DNA of 64,000 bases from Paraplanobispora takensis (GCF_016863195.1 NZ_BOOK01000017.1:56551-120550); one strand, 5' to 3'. Numbered from the stretch's first letter, positions 16,775-26,800 are shown. Notes: generated by a model from the letters alone, not told the origin. Numbers and translations are program-made.

Positions 16775-18088
16775 ATGGGCCGCCACGGAGGACGTGGAGA
16801 GGGACCCTCCCACGACAGGGAGAAACCCGAGCCCGCTCAGGAGCCGGACCATCGCGACGAGCCGATCGGGCGCCGGCTCCGTCCCGAGGAGTCGGCCGGG
16901 ACCCACCCCGGATGGCCGGCCGGTGCGGAGACCGTCACCGGCTTCCCCGCGTCAGGGGAACCGGGATGGTCGCACGAGCCGCCGGGACCGCATGGACCCG
17001 GATGGCCGCACGAGCCGCCTGGACCGCGGGAGCCGGGATGGCCGCACGAGGCGGAGACCGTCGCCGGGTGGCCGGACGAGCCCCTGACCTCGGGCGGGAC
17101 CGGGTTCCTGGGATCTGGGTGGTCGTCCGAGCCGGAGCCGCGTGACGCGCGCTCCGGGAGGGCGGGCCGCTCGGAGGCGGACGAGCTCGACTGGCCCGAC
17201 GAGGGACGGGGCGTGGGCGGGCGGATCAAGATGACGGTGCTGGCCGTGACCGCGGTGGCCGCGGTGATCGGCGGCACCGTGGCCGGTGTCCAGGCGTGGA
17301 AGAGCCCGGGCGCCGCCAGCGCCGACTGCTCCTCCGAGAACTGCTTCGCGGCCGCGCCGGGCGCCTCCCCGTCGGGGCCGGAGGCCACCGGTCCGGAGAC
17401 GGACGACGCGCCGCCCTCCGAGGACGTCCCCGCGGTCGGGGACCCCGCGCAGGCCGGGGAGGAGACGACCGCCCCGCCCTCGCAGACCTCCGCCCCGCCC
17501 CGCGGCACGGGCCGTGACCGCCGTCCGGACCCCACCCCGACCTCCACCCGCGCGCCGCGCGAAGGCGACGTGACCGATGACGGGTCGTCCGCCGACGGGC
17601 CGCAGGACGACCAGCCCTCGGCGGCGGAGGAGACCGCCGAGCCGCTCGGCGTCGACCGGGACGACAGGAACGACGCCCCGGCGCCGAACCCCTCGTCCTC
17701 CCAGACCCCGACGGCGAGCCCCTCCTCGCTCTCCGACCCGCCCGGGCCCGCCGACCCCTCCGACCCGGAGGGTCCGCCGTCCGTGACCGGCGGTGCGGCG
17801 ATCAGCGTCGGCTTCGGCGTCGTGCGGCAGCGCTCACGCGCCTACACCGCCGAAGTGGTGATCGCCGCCGACGAGAAGGTCGGCCCCCTGCGGCTGACCC
17901 TCCCGGTGAGCGGAGAGGTCTCCTCGGTCTCCGGGGCCGAGTGGAGCCAGGACGGCGACAGCCTGCTGCTGAAGTCCACCGAGGGCCTGACGGAGGGCGG
18001 CGAGCTGGTCGTCACCTTCACCGCCACCGGCCGCGCCCGGGCACCGCGGACCTGTGAGAGCGCCCAGGGGGAGTGCTCGGTCACCTGA
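16775..18088 (+). CDS. Single-pass protein with Trp/Pro repeats and CBM2-like outer domain
   Basis: A 437-residue protein in four parts. Residues 1-145 are a hydrophilic cytoplasmic region with three 12-residue repeats of the type GWPHEPPGP (36-bp DNA units from 16964). Residues about 151-172 ([18 protein letters not shown]) form one membrane helix. Residues 175-335 are a Pro/Ser/Thr/Asp-rich linker, presumably through the cell wall. Residues 340-437 are a beta-rich domain with the strand order of a family 2 carbohydrate-binding module ([36 protein letters not shown]) and two cysteines, in [11 protein letters not shown]. Polysaccharide binding is inferred only. The gene lies alone between thiL and thiD. 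Confidence 0.7.
   Translation: MGRHGGRGEGPSHDREKPEPAQEPDHRDEPIGRRLRPEESAGTHPGWPAGAETVTGFPASGEPGWSHEPPGPHGPGWPHEPPGPREPGWPHEAETVAGWPDEPLTSGGTGFLGSGWSSEPEPRDARSGRAGRSEADELDWPDEGRGVGGRIKMTVLAVTAVAAVIGGTVAGVQAWKSPGAASADCSSENCFAAAPGASPSGPEATGPETDDAPPSEDVPAVGDPAQAGEETTAPPSQTSAPPRGTGRDRRPDPTPTSTRAPREGDVTDDGSSADGPQDDQPSAAEETAEPLGVDRDDRNDAPAPNPSSSQTPTASPSSLSDPPGPADPSDPEGPPSVTGGAAISVGFGVVRQRSRAYTAEVVIAADEKVGPLRLTLPVSGEVSSVSGAEWSQDGDSLLLKSTEGLTEGGELVVTFTATGRARAPRTCESAQGECSVT
16964..17071. repeat. 36-bp coding repeat
   Basis: GGATGG begins units at 16964, 17000 and 17036, each 36 bp long and encoding GW(S/P)HEPPGP-type 12-residue repeats in the cytoplasmic part of the membrane protein. A GCGGAGACCGTC motif flanks the array on both sides (about 16925 and 17050). 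Confidence 0.75.
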
Positions 18089-18242
18089 TCGCGCCGTCAG
18101 GGCGGTCTCAGGAGGACCGGTACGGCCGTCGCCCGGCCGGACGAACCCGGTCGGGCAGACCGGGGTGTGCGAGGTACGGCCTGGGCCCGGTCCGATGGAA
18201 TCGGAGACCCGGGTACGGCCGCCGCCTGGTTGGATGAGAGGT

Positions 18243-19049
18243 ATGACCGTTCCGTCCCCTCCCCGCGTCCTGACCGTCGCCGGCTCCGACTCCGGCGGCG
18301 GCGCGGGCATCCAGGCCGACCTGAAGACCATGCTGGCCCTCGGCGTGCACGGCATGAGCGTGATCGCCGCGGTGACCGCGCAGAACTCGCTCGGCGTCCA
18401 GGGCTACTGGGAGCTGCCGCCCGAGGCGGTGCGCGCCCAGCTCGGCTCCGTGCTCGGCGACATCGGCGCCCAGGCGATCAAGACCGGGATGCTGGCCTCG
18501 CCCGTGCTGGTGGAGACCGTGGCCGAGGTGCTGTCCGGGGTGGACGCGCCGGTCGTGGTCGACCCGGTGGGAGTCTCCAAGCACGGCGACGCGCTGCTCG
18601 CCCCCGAGGCCGTGGACACGGTGAAGTCGAAGCTGCTGCGCGTGGCCACCGTCGTCACCCCCAACCTGTGGGAGGTCGCCCAGCTCACCGGCGTCAAGGT
18701 CGAGGACGAGAAGGACCTGCCCCGGGCGGCCGAGGCCGTTCTGGAGCTGGGACCGGCCTGGGCGCTGATCAAGGGCGGCCACCTGCCCGGGGCCCCGGTG
18801 GACCTGCTGACGGACGGCACCCGGGAGTTCCGCCTCACCGCCGAGCGCCACGACAACCGCCACACCCACGGCACCGGCTGCACCCTGGCCTCGGCCATCG
18901 CCTCCCACCTGGCCCTGGGCGAGGACGTCCCGTCGGCGGTGGAGAAGGCCAAGGCGTACGTCACCGGCGCGATCGCCCGCGGCTTCCCCCTGGGCGCGGG
19001 CATCGGCCCGGTCGACCACGCCTGGCGCTGGCGCGGCGGCCAGGAGTAG
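18243..19049 (+). CDS. thiD: Hydroxymethylpyrimidine (phosphate) kinase
   Basis: A 268-residue ribokinase-fold kinase that phosphorylates HMP and HMP-phosphate in thiamine synthesis. Signatures are [57 protein letters not shown] and the anion hole [14 protein letters not shown] chose the ATG at 18243; another lies three codons upstream. Together with thiL it gives two thiamine kinases in the region, though the downstream coupling enzyme ThiE is not here. It converges on rpmB, with a bidirectional terminator between. Confidence 0.96.
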   Translation: MTVPSPPRVLTVAGSDSGGGAGIQADLKTMLALGVHGMSVIAAVTAQNSLGVQGYWELPPEAVRAQLGSVLGDIGAQAIKTGMLASPVLVETVAEVLSGVDAPVVVDPVGVSKHGDALLAPEAVDTVKSKLLRVATVVTPNLWEVAQLTGVKVEDEKDLPRAAEAVLELGPAWALIKGGHLPGAPVDLLTDGTREFRLTAERHDNRHTHGTGCTLASAIASHLALGEDVPSAVEKAKAYVTGAIARGFPLGAGIGPVDHAWRWRGGQE

Positions 19050-19143
19050 GGACGCGCCGCCCGGGCCCCCGCCAGGAGCGGGGACGCGCCGCTCAGGTCT
19101 CCGCCACGACGGGGACCCCGGCGGCGCACCCCGGCCGCACATG

Positions 19144-19184
19144 CCGACAGCCCGCCGTCCCGGGTGGGGACGGCGGGCTGTCGG
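19144..19184. terminator. Bidirectional terminator between thiD and rpmB
   Basis: A perfect 18-base-pair stem (19144-19161 with 19167-19184; CCGACAGCCCGCCGTCCC) and a five-base loop GGGTG lie ten bases after the rpmB stop and about 95 bases after thiD. It can serve both convergent genes. Confidence 0.85.
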
Positions 19185-19194
19185 AAGTCTGGGA

Positions 19195-19380
19195 CTAGCG
19201 GGTGACCTTGCCCGCCTTGATGCAGGAGGTGCACACGTTCAGCCGCTTCGGCGTGCCGTTCACGACCGCGCGCACGGGCTGGATGTTCGGCTTCCAGTTG
19301 CGGCGGGTGCGGCGGTGCGAGTGGGAGATGTTGTTGCCGAAGATCGGCTTCTTAGCGCAGACGTCGCAGACGGAAGCCAC
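19195..19380 (-). CDS. rpmB: Ribosomal protein bL28, zinc-ribbon form
   Basis: A 61-residue large-subunit ribosomal protein, beginning [20 protein letters not shown] after the start. It keeps two CXXC pairs (CDVC and CTSC), so it is the zinc-binding (C+) form. I chose the GTG at 19380 because MASVCDVC is the family start and GGAG lies nine bases upstream; a start at 19395 would add five residues. It is divergent from the DAK-type gene. Upstream on the minus strand TATCCT (19467-19462) is a candidate -10. Confidence 0.96.
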   Translation of the reverse strand: MASVCDVCAKKPIFGNNISHSHRRTRRNWKPNIQPVRAVVNGTPKRLNVCTSCIKAGKVTR

Positions 19381-19639
19381 GGTTCGCTCCTTCAATCAGT
19401 CGAGAGACCCGATCCGCTTGGCGGTCATCGGGCATGCCGGGACAACCGGCTGGCCAAACGAGGATATCCGATGCCTGACCATGCATGCCAACGCGAGCTG
19501 CCACGACAGGCCCAACGGGGATAATCTCCGGAAGGCAACCGTAGCGCATCCGGCGGCGGGCGCATGTCGCGACGGCGGTTACGGTCGGCGGGGCCGGTGA
19601 AGGGTAGGGAACGGGCGCGACACAGGGCACGGAGGCAGG

Positions 19640-21208
19640 ATGCTGCAGGTTCTCGACCCGCCGGCGGTCCGCCGGTGGTCCCGGCTGGCCGCGGAGACCC
19701 TCGGCAGGGCCCGCGAGGAGATCGACGCGCTCAACGTCTTCCCCGTGCCCGACGGCGACACCGGGACCAACCTGCACCTGACCATGCTCGCGGCCACCGA
19801 GGCGCTCGACGCGCTGCCCGGCGACGCGGACGCGGCGACCACGTGGCGGGAGCTCGCGCGGGGCGCGCTGCTCGGCGCGCGGGGCAACTCCGGGGTCATC
19901 GCCAGCCAGGCGCTGCGCGGTCTGGCCGAGGTGCTCGGGACGGGCGAGGGCCACGGCGCCGACCTGAGGCGCGGCCTGGTCAGGGCCGCCGAGCTGGCCC
20001 GCGGGGCGGTGGAGCGGCCGGTCGAGGGCACCCTGCTGAGCGTCCTGGCCGCGGTCGCCTCCGCCGTCGGCGACATGGCGGGGGACCTGGGCGAGGTGGT
20101 ACGGCGGGCGGCGCGGGAGGCCAGGGACGCGTTGCTGCGCACCACCGCCCAGCTCGACGTGCTGGCCCGAAACGGCGTGGTGGACGCCGGGGCCGCGGGC
20201 CTGGTGATCATCCTGGAGAGCCTGGCCGCGGTGGTGACCGACTCCTACACCGGACGGCCGGACATCCCCGCCCCGGCGCGCAAGGTCGTCGCCCCGGAGC
20301 CGGAGCAGGGCCCCTCCTACGAGGTCATGTACCTGCTGGACTCCGACGCCGCGGCGGTGGAGACGCTGCGCGCGGAGCTCGACGCGCTCGGCGACTCGCT
20401 GGTGGTCGTGGGCGGCGAGGGCCTGTGGAACGTCCACGTCCACGTCGACGACGCGGGCGCCGCCATCGAGGCGGGCATGCGGTACGGCAGGCCGTACCGG
20501 ATCAAGGTGACCTACCTGGTCGGCGCCGACCGGACCCACCGGGCCGCGGGCGGGCGGGGCGTGGTGGCCGTGGCCGCGGGCCCGGCCCTGGGCGCGCTGT
20601 TCGAGCGCTCCGGCGCCGTCGTGGTCCACCGCGACCCCGGCTCCAGCCCGCCGCTGGCCGCGGTGCTCGCCGCGGTCCGCGAGGCGGGCACCGAGGTGGT
20701 GGTCCTGCCCAACGACAGCGGGGCGCGCGAGGTCGCGGCGGCCGCCGCCGAGATCGCCCGCGAGGAGGGGATCGCGGTGAGCGTGCTGCCCACCCGGGCC
20801 TCGGTGCAGGGCCTGTCGGCCCTGGCGGTCCACGACCCGCTGCGGCGTTTCGACGACGACGTGGTCGCGATGACCGAGGCCGCGGCGCACACCCGGTACG
20901 GGCACGTCTGGGTGGCCGACCGCGAGGTCATGACGAGCGCCGGGCTGGTCGAGCCCGGCAAGGTGCTGGGCGTGATCGACGGGGACGCCGCGGTGGCCGG
21001 CACGGATCTGACGGACGTCGTCCTGCGGGTCGTCGACCGGATGATGTCCTCCAGCAGCGAGCTGGTCACGCTGCTGCAGGGCGAGCGGGCGCCCGGCGGG
21101 CTGGCGCAGGCCGTACAGGACCGTCTGGCCGAGGTGAGGCCCGACGTCGAGGTCGTCCGCTACGAGGGCGGGCAGGGCGGCTACCCCCTGCTCATCGGCG
21201 TCGAGTGA
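19640..21208 (+). CDS. DAK-domain protein, FakA/YloV type
   Basis: A 522-residue protein with an N-terminal DhaL/DAK2 nucleotide domain (DALNVFPVPDGDTGTNLHLT, with the Mg-binding aspartates, and GALLGARGNSGVI) followed by a large C-terminal DegV-like region. The architecture is that of FakA, which phosphorylates fatty acids bound to FakB. In actinomycetes its role is not established. The ATG at 19640 has GGAGG four bases upstream. recG follows after 78 bases; yloV-recG linkage is conserved in many Gram-positives. A FakB partner was not seen in the window. Confidence 0.9.
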   Translation: MLQVLDPPAVRRWSRLAAETLGRAREEIDALNVFPVPDGDTGTNLHLTMLAATEALDALPGDADAATTWRELARGALLGARGNSGVIASQALRGLAEVLGTGEGHGADLRRGLVRAAELARGAVERPVEGTLLSVLAAVASAVGDMAGDLGEVVRRAAREARDALLRTTAQLDVLARNGVVDAGAAGLVIILESLAAVVTDSYTGRPDIPAPARKVVAPEPEQGPSYEVMYLLDSDAAAVETLRAELDALGDSLVVVGGEGLWNVHVHVDDAGAAIEAGMRYGRPYRIKVTYLVGADRTHRAAGGRGVVAVAAGPALGALFERSGAVVVHRDPGSSPPLAAVLAAVREAGTEVVVLPNDSGAREVAAAAAEIAREEGIAVSVLPTRASVQGLSALAVHDPLRRFDDDVVAMTEAAAHTRYGHVWVADREVMTSAGLVEPGKVLGVIDGDAAVAGTDLTDVVLRVVDRMMSSSSELVTLLQGERAPGGLAQAVQDRLAEVRPDVEVVRYEGGQGGYPLLIGVE

Positions 21209-21286
21209 CCGGCCGCATCCGGACGCCGGCCCCGCGTATCCGGCAGTCCGGTGATTTCTGTCGGCGGGAAGCGGTAGAAAGCTGCG

Positions 21287-23458
21287 GTGACGAGCTTCGA
21301 CGAGCCGCTGACGAAGGCGCTTGATCCCAAGACGGCCAGGCTGCTGGAGAGCGTCCTCGGCCTGCGCACCGTCGGCGATCTGCTGCGGCACTATCCCCGG
21401 CGCTACGCCCAGCGCGGTGAGCTGACCGACCTCGACGACCTGAAGGTCGACGAGCACGTCACGGTGGTGGGCGAGGTCACCAGGCTCATGCGCAAACCGA
21501 TGCGCAGCAAGGGCGGCACCTGGCTGGAGGTCGAGGTCGTCGACGGCCGCCGCAGCAAGATCTACCTGTCGTTCTTCGGCAAGGCGTCCCACATCGCCGA
21601 GACCCGGCTGCGCCCGGGGGCCCGGGGCATGTTCGCGGGCAAGGTCGGCGCGTTCGGCCAGGGCGAGCGCCGCAAGTGGCAGCTCTCCCACCCCGAGTTC
21701 GAGATGATCGACGAGTCTGAGACCGAGGCGGGCGAGTTCGCCGCCGCGCTGGTCCCGATCTATCCGGCGGGCAAGGACGTGACGCCCTGGGCGATCCGCC
21801 GCGCCCTGGGCGTGATCCTGGACACCCTGGGCCCCATCGACGACCCGCTCTCCGACGCCCTCAGGACCCGGCACGGGCTGCCCGGCCTGGCCGAGGCGCT
21901 GACGGCGATCCACCGCCCGCGCGATCACGGCGACGTGACGCGGGCCCGCAGGCGGCTCAAGTTCGACGAGGCGTTCCTGCTGCAGGCGGTGCTGATGCAG
22001 CGGCGGATGGCCGCCGAGGCCTGGCCCGCCACGCCCCGGCCCCGGCGCGGCGACGGGCTGCTGGCCGACTTCGACGGGCGGCTGCCGTTCACGCTCACCG
22101 AGGGCCAGCAGAGCGTGGGGGAGGAGATCGCGGCCGACCTGAGCAGGCCCCACCCCATGCACCGGCTGCTGCAGGGCGAGGTCGGCGCGGGCAAGACCGT
22201 GGTGGCGCTGCGGGCGATGCTCCAGGTGGTCGACGCGGGCGGCCAGGCCGTGCTGCTCGCGCCCACCGAGGTGCTCGCCCAGCAGCACCACCGCTCGATC
22301 TCCGCGATGCTCGGCGACCTGGCCACCGGCGGCATGTTCGGCGGCACCGCGGTCGCCCTGCTGACCGGCTCGCTCGGCGCCGCGGCCCGCCGTACGGCGA
22401 TGCTCGACGCGGCCTCCGGCGCGGCCGGGATCGTGGTCGGCACCCACGCGGTCCTGCAGGAGAAGGTGCAGTTCGCCGACCTGGGGCTGGTCGTGGTCGA
22501 CGAGCAGCACCGCTTCGGCGTCGAGCAGCGCGACGCGCTGCGCGAGAAGGCCGGGGGCGGGCGCCCGCACGTCCTGGTCATGACCGCCACCCCGATCCCG
22601 CGCACGGTGGCGATGACCGTCTTCGGCGACCTGACGGTCTCCACGCTCTCCCAGCTCCCCTCCGGGCGCGCCCCGATCACCACCCACGTGGTCCCCGCCG
22701 CGGAGAAGCCGCACTTCCTCGACCGCACCTGGACCCGGCTGCGCGAGGAGGTGGGGCTGGGCCGTCAGGCCTACGTCGTGTGCCCGCGCATCGGCGACCT
22801 GGAGGGCGACGAGGGCGACCTGGCCAAGACCGACGACGAGCGCAGGCCGCCGCTGGCGGTGCTGGACGTGGCGGAGATGCTGTCGCAGGGGCCGCTGCAC
22901 GGGCTGCGCACGCAGGTGCTCCACGGCAAGCTGCCGCCCGAGGAGAAGGACGCCGTGATGCGGGCCTTCGCCCGGGGCGAGGTCGACGTCCTGGTGGCCA
23001 CCACGGTCATCGAGGTCGGCGTGGACGTGCCCAACTCCTCGGTCATGGTCATCATGGACGCCGACCGGTTCGGCGTCTCCCAGCTCCACCAGCTCCGCGG
23101 CCGGGTCGGCCGGGGCGGACTGCCGGGCCTGTGCCTGCTGGTGAGCGAGTCCCCGGCCGGGACCCCGGCGCGCGAGCGGCTCGACGCGGTGGCGGCGACC
23201 CTGGACGGCTTCGAGCTGTCCCGGGTGGACCTGGAGCAGCGCCGCGAGGGTGACGTGCTGGGGGTGGCGCAGTCGGGCCGCAGATCGTCGCTGAAGATGC
23301 TCCGGCTGCTGCGCGACGAGGACATCATCGAGAGCGCCCGCCAGGAGGCCGAGACGATGCTGACGGCGGACCCCGACCTGGTCGCCCACCCGGTCCTGCG
23401 GACCGAGATCGAGCGGCTGCTCGCCGACGAGCGCGCGGAGTACCTCGAGAAGACCTGA
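21287..23458 (+). CDS. recG: ATP-dependent DNA helicase RecG
   Basis: A 723-residue superfamily 2 helicase that regresses stalled forks and branch-migrates Holliday junctions. The N-terminal wedge/OB domain (residues about 55-160) contains GKVGAFGQGERRKWQLSHPE. Walker A is GEVGAGKTVVA near residue 297, the DExH box is VVDEQHRFG near 401, motif III VMTATPIPRT, and motifs V/VI include TTVIEVGVDVPNSS and QLRGRVGRGG. The start is GTG at 21287. Length and domain order are normal. Confidence 0.98.
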   Translation: MTSFDEPLTKALDPKTARLLESVLGLRTVGDLLRHYPRRYAQRGELTDLDDLKVDEHVTVVGEVTRLMRKPMRSKGGTWLEVEVVDGRRSKIYLSFFGKASHIAETRLRPGARGMFAGKVGAFGQGERRKWQLSHPEFEMIDESETEAGEFAAALVPIYPAGKDVTPWAIRRALGVILDTLGPIDDPLSDALRTRHGLPGLAEALTAIHRPRDHGDVTRARRRLKFDEAFLLQAVLMQRRMAAEAWPATPRPRRGDGLLADFDGRLPFTLTEGQQSVGEEIAADLSRPHPMHRLLQGEVGAGKTVVALRAMLQVVDAGGQAVLLAPTEVLAQQHHRSISAMLGDLATGGMFGGTAVALLTGSLGAAARRTAMLDAASGAAGIVVGTHAVLQEKVQFADLGLVVVDEQHRFGVEQRDALREKAGGGRPHVLVMTATPIPRTVAMTVFGDLTVSTLSQLPSGRAPITTHVVPAAEKPHFLDRTWTRLREEVGLGRQAYVVCPRIGDLEGDEGDLAKTDDERRPPLAVLDVAEMLSQGPLHGLRTQVLHGKLPPEEKDAVMRAFARGEVDVLVATTVIEVGVDVPNSSVMVIMDADRFGVSQLHQLRGRVGRGGLPGLCLLVSESPAGTPARERLDAVAATLDGFELSRVDLEQRREGDVLGVAQSGRRSSLKMLRLLRDEDIIESARQEAETMLTADPDLVAHPVLRTEIERLLADERAEYLEKT

Positions 23459-23912
23459 CGGGAGGGGACCCGAGGCTGGAAGGGGCCGGGGCGGGGGAGA
23501 GGGCGACTCGGGCAAGGGGCCGATGCGGGCCGGGGGCGGCGCAGGCGAGAGGCCGATGCGGGGGAGAGGGCGACTCGGACCGGGGGGCGGCGCAGGCGAG
23601 AGGGCGATGCGGAAAGGGTCCCGAACGCCCAGCGGCGGGGACGGCCTCCCCCCGAATGCCGTCCCCGCCTGGGCCCGCCCTCGGGTCAGGTGCCGAGAGC
23701 ACCGACGTGCGGAAGGGCTCACGATCACGTCGGCCGGCCTTCCCCTGGGTCATCCGAAGGCCGCAGGACTCATCATGCAGGCTGCGGGCACCCGGGGGAA
23801 CGACCCTTGCGCTTTCCTCGCCGCCCCTTGCCGACTCTTGACCTAGATCACCTCCCTCACCCCCTCTGAGCTGGGGTGATGTGTTTCCGCTGCGACACGG
23901 GAGAATGGTGGG
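23459..23912. repeat. Intergenic region with G-rich direct repeats
   Basis: The 454-base gap between recG and rsmD holds no convincing gene. Bases 23492-23602 contain a diverged duplication: CGGGGGAGAGGGCGACTCGG occurs at 23492 and 23559, and CCGGGGGCGGCGCAGGCGAG-like blocks begin near 23530 and 23580. The rest is unremarkable, with a drop in GC near 23820-23900, probably the rsmD promoter region. Confidence 0.6.
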
Positions 23913-24482
23913 GTGAGTCGAGTCATCGCGGGGATCGCAGGAGGAAGACGGCTGGCCGTGCCACCGGGGAACCGGACGCGGCCCACCAGCGACCGGGCCA
24001 GGGAGGGGATCTTCTCCACGGTGGGGTCGCTGCTCGGCTCGCTGGAGGGGGCGCGGGTGCTGGACCTGTACGCCGGGTCCGGCGCCGTCGGGCTGGAGGC
24101 GCTGTCCCGGGGGGCGTCCCACGCGCTGCTGGTGGAGTCCGACGCCAAGGCCGTCAGGACCATCAGGGCCAACATCTCCGCCCTGGGCCTGCCGGGGGCC
24201 GAGCTGGCCGCCGACAAGGTCGAACGGGTGCTCGCCAGGGGCGCCGCGGAGCCGTACGACCTGGTCTTCGCCGACCCGCCCTACGCGGTGACCGCCGAGG
24301 CGGTGGACGCGGTGCTGGGACAGCTGCGCGACCAGGGCTGGCTCGCCGTGCACGCCCTGGTCGCGGTGGAGCGGGAGAGCAGGGGGGAGGACCTCGTGTG
24401 GCCCGAGGGCTTCGAAGAGGAGAGGGTCCGTCGTTACGGCGAAGCGGCCGTTTGGTACGGTCGCGCCGCCGGGAATCCGTAA
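23913..24482 (+). CDS. rsmD: 16S rRNA (guanine966-N2)-methyltransferase
   Basis: A 189-residue SAM-dependent methyltransferase acting on the small ribosomal subunit. It has the N-terminal family motif GGRRLAVPPGNRTRPTSDRA, motif I VLDLYAGSGAVGLEAL and the catalytic DPPY in DLVFADPPYAV. The GTG at 23913 lies close to GGTGGG. coaD follows 15 bases later; rsmD-coaD is a widely conserved pair. Confidence 0.96.
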   Translation: MSRVIAGIAGGRRLAVPPGNRTRPTSDRAREGIFSTVGSLLGSLEGARVLDLYAGSGAVGLEALSRGASHALLVESDAKAVRTIRANISALGLPGAELAADKVERVLARGAAEPYDLVFADPPYAVTAEAVDAVLGQLRDQGWLAVHALVAVERESRGEDLVWPEGFEEERVRRYGEAAVWYGRAAGNP

Positions 24483-24497
24483 ACCTGGGGGTTCGCC

Positions 24498-24974
24498 TTG
24501 CGTCGCGTCGTCTGTCCGGGGTCCTTCGACCCCGTCACCAACGGTCATCTCGACATCATCGGCCGGGCCTCCCGGCAGTATGACGAGGTCGTCGTCGCGG
24601 TCCTGATCAACATCGAGAAGAAGAGCCTGTTCACGGTCGAGGAGCGCATCGAGATGCTCCAGAGCGTGACCAAGGAGTACGGCAACGTGCGCGTGGACAA
24701 GTTCCACGGCCTGCTCGTGGACTACTGCAAGCAGCAGGAGATCCCTGCGATCGTCAAGGGCCTGCGCGCGATCAGCGACTTCGACTACGAGCTGCAGATG
24801 GCCCAGCTCAACTACCGGATGTCGGAGGTCGAGACGCTGTTCATGGCGACCGGGCCCGAGGTGTCGTTCCTGTCGTCCAGCCGGATCAAGGAGATCGTCC
24901 GGTACGGCGGGGACGTGGCCGGGCTCGTCCCCGACCTCGTCCACGACCTGCTGGTCGAGCGCCTGCGGGGCTGA
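24498..24974 (+). CDS. coaD: Phosphopantetheine adenylyltransferase
   Basis: A 158-residue enzyme for the penultimate step of coenzyme A synthesis. It shows VCPGSFDPVTNGHLDIIGRA with the T/HxGH nucleotidyltransferase motif (TNGH), KGLRAISDFDYELQMAQLN and the SSSRIKEI motif that binds ATP. The start is TTG at 24498, supported by the conserved N-terminus RRVVCPGSFDP and a GGGGG ribosome binding site. Probably co-transcribed with rsmD. Confidence 0.97.
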   Translation: MRRVVCPGSFDPVTNGHLDIIGRASRQYDEVVVAVLINIEKKSLFTVEERIEMLQSVTKEYGNVRVDKFHGLLVDYCKQQEIPAIVKGLRAISDFDYELQMAQLNYRMSEVETLFMATGPEVSFLSSSRIKEIVRYGGDVAGLVPDLVHDLLVERLRG

Positions 24975-25086
24975 TCCCCCGGCCGCTCGGCCCGTGCTCC
25001 GCGCCCGGGCCGAGCGGCGTTCGCAGGACAGGCCCGCGGTCCTGGTATTCTCTTATTTCGGCCTTGCACGACGGCGACGATTCGCC

Positions 25087-25656
25087 ATGCCTGATGAGAG
25101 CGTAATGACTCTGCACCTTGATCCCCGAGCCCCCTGGGTGATCTCCACCCATGATCTGGGCCGGCGACCGGGATCGATGCGCGAGATGCATCTCACTCTC
25201 CCGGCACCGGCGGACGTCGGCGTTGACATGATCGGCGTCCCCAAGGACGCCGACGTGAAGCTGGACATCCGGCTTGAGGCGGTCATGGAGGGTGTGCTCG
25301 TCACGGGCACGGCGCGTTCCCCGCTGCGGGGGGAGTGCGCACGGTGCCTGGAGCCGGTCACCTCGGAAACCGAGGTGTCGTTCCAGGAGCTGTTCTTCTA
25401 CTCGGCTGAGGATGCAGCCGAGGACGACTCGCTTCTCGACGGTGAGCTGTTCGATCTCGAGTCCACCTTCCGCGACGCGGTGGTGCTCACGCTGCCGCTG
25501 AGTCCGCTCTGCAGTGAAGACTGCACCGGTCTCTGCTCGCAGTGCGGGGTCAGGCTGGCCGACGCCGAGCCCGACCACGGACACGAGGTCGTCGACGCCC
25601 GCTGGGCGAAGCTGCAGGGTCTGGTAACGGAACATAACAACGATCAGGAGAGCTGA
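25087..25656 (+). CDS. YceD/DUF177 protein with zinc cysteines
   Basis: A 189-residue DUF177 protein, usually encoded just before rpmF and linked to 23S rRNA accumulation in bacteria and chloroplasts. Core features are [18 protein letters not shown] and a second cluster [17 protein letters not shown]; the cysteines could bind zinc. I placed the start at ATG 25087; ATG 25105 ([11 protein letters not shown]) has a slightly better ribosome binding site and is a real alternative. A TATTCT -10-like element lies near 25046. rpmF follows after one base, giving tight coupling. Confidence 0.85.
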   Translation: MPDESVMTLHLDPRAPWVISTHDLGRRPGSMREMHLTLPAPADVGVDMIGVPKDADVKLDIRLEAVMEGVLVTGTARSPLRGECARCLEPVTSETEVSFQELFFYSAEDAAEDDSLLDGELFDLESTFRDAVVLTLPLSPLCSEDCTGLCSQCGVRLADAEPDHGHEVVDARWAKLQGLVTEHNNDQES

Positions 25657-25657
25657 C

Positions 25658-25837
25658 GTGGCTGTCCCCAAGCGCAAGATGTCGCGGAGCAACACTCGCT
25701 CCCGCCGGTCGCAGTGGAAGGCCGCAGCGGTCTCGCTCGTGAGCTGCCCCCAGTGCCGCTCGCCGAAGCGTCCGCACATGGCGTGCCCGACCTGCGGCAC
25801 CTACAACCGCCGTCAGGTGATCGAGCCCTCCGCCTGA
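25658..25837 (+). CDS. rpmF: Ribosomal protein bL32, zinc-ribbon form
   Basis: A 59-residue ribosomal protein starting at GTG 25658: [20 protein letters not shown] after the initiator. Four cysteines in CPQC and CPTC form the zinc ribbon, so this is the C+ form. It starts one base after the yceD stop, with AGGAGAGC as ribosome binding site inside the yceD end. The yceD-rpmF pair is conserved across bacteria. A strong hairpin follows at 25858. Confidence 0.97.
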   Translation: MAVPKRKMSRSNTRSRRSQWKAAAVSLVSCPQCRSPKRPHMACPTCGTYNRRQVIEPSA

Positions 25838-25857
25838 TCGCATTCTGACTGACGGAT

Positions 25858-25888
25858 GCCGGCCGGGGGCTCATCGCCCTCGGCCGGC
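25858..25888 (+). terminator. Terminator after rpmF
   Basis: A stem of about 12 base pairs (GCCGGCCGGGGGC / GCCCTCGGCCGGC, one mismatch) with loop TCATC starts 20 bases after the rpmF stop. Confidence 0.75.
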
Positions 25889-26068
25889 GTCACCGTCTCC
25901 ACACCGATGCGATGGCGGTCCGCCCGCGGCTGTGGTGGACGCCGGGGTTCGCGGCGACGCGTGCCCTCCCGGCGCCCACCACGTCTTCGGGGTCATCAGG
26001 GTTTCCAGGCACTTCCGACTTCTTGCCTCGCCATCGCGACCTGCTGAACACTCGCGCGAGGAGAAGAT

Positions 26069-26800
26069 GTGGCAACAAGTGTGAAGCCCGTGGCGGTCGA
26101 GGTCGCCAGGGACGAGCTGGAGCGGATCCTGTCCGTGCGGCTGGACGTCGCGATCCTGGAGCGTGCGCTGACCCACCGCTCGTACGCCTACGAGAACGGC
26201 GGCCTGCCGACCAACGAGCGCCTGGAGTTCCTGGGCGACTCGGTGCTGGGCCTGGTGGTCACCGACACCCTCTACCGCAACCACCCCGACCTGCCCGAGG
26301 GCCAGCTGGCCAAGCTCAGGGCCGCGGTGGTCAACATGCGCGCCCTCGCCGACGTGGCCCGCAACCTGGGCCTGGGCCGCTTCCTGCGGCTCGGCCGGGG
26401 CGAGGAGGGCACCGGGGGGCGCGACAAGTCCTCGATCCTGGCCGACACCCTCGAGGCCCTCATCGGCTCGGTCTACGTCAACAAGGGCCTGGACGAGTCG
26501 TTCCGCGTCGTCCACCTGCTCTTCGACGCCCTGATCACCCGCTCGGCCTCGCTGGGCGCCGGGCTCGACTGGAAGACCTCCCTGCAGGAGCTGACCGCCT
26601 CCGAGTCGCTCGGCGTGCCCGAGTATCACGTCGAGGAGAGCGGGCCCGACCACGCCAAGTCCTTCACCGCGGTGGTGCGCCTGGGAGGCGAGGAGTACGG
26701 CGCGGGCTCCGGCCGCTCGAAGAAGGAGGCCGAGCAGCAGGCCGCCGAGGCCGCCTGGAACCGCATCAGGGCCGCCCAGGAGAAGCAGGCGGCAGGCTGA
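26069..26800 (+). CDS. rnc: Ribonuclease III
   Basis: A 243-residue double-strand RNA endonuclease for rRNA and mRNA processing. The RNase III signature [16 protein letters not shown] carries the catalytic Glu and Asp, and the second catalytic pair lies in [13 protein letters not shown]-terminal double-strand RNA-binding domain ([20 protein letters not shown] to the [13 protein letters not shown] helix) completes it. The start is GTG 26069 after GAGGAGAAG. mutM follows after 48 bases; rnc-mutM-smc order is conserved in actinomycetes. Confidence 0.97.
   Translation: MATSVKPVAVEVARDELERILSVRLDVAILERALTHRSYAYENGGLPTNERLEFLGDSVLGLVVTDTLYRNHPDLPEGQLAKLRAAVVNMRALADVARNLGLGRFLRLGRGEEGTGGRDKSSILADTLEALIGSVYVNKGLDESFRVVHLLFDALITRSASLGAGLDWKTSLQELTASESLGVPEYHVEESGPDHAKSFTAVVRLGGEEYGAGSGRSKKEAEQQAAEAAWNRIRAAQEKQAAG

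Noticed and set aside
19352..23728. A 1458-codon minus-strand frame opposite the DAK and recG genes
   Set aside because: Shadow of genuine genes; overlaps rpmB in a different frame and has no recognisable domain.
23523..23846. A 107-codon frame in the recG-rsmD gap
   Set aside because: It is made of the G-rich repeats and has no start signal or homology that I recognise.
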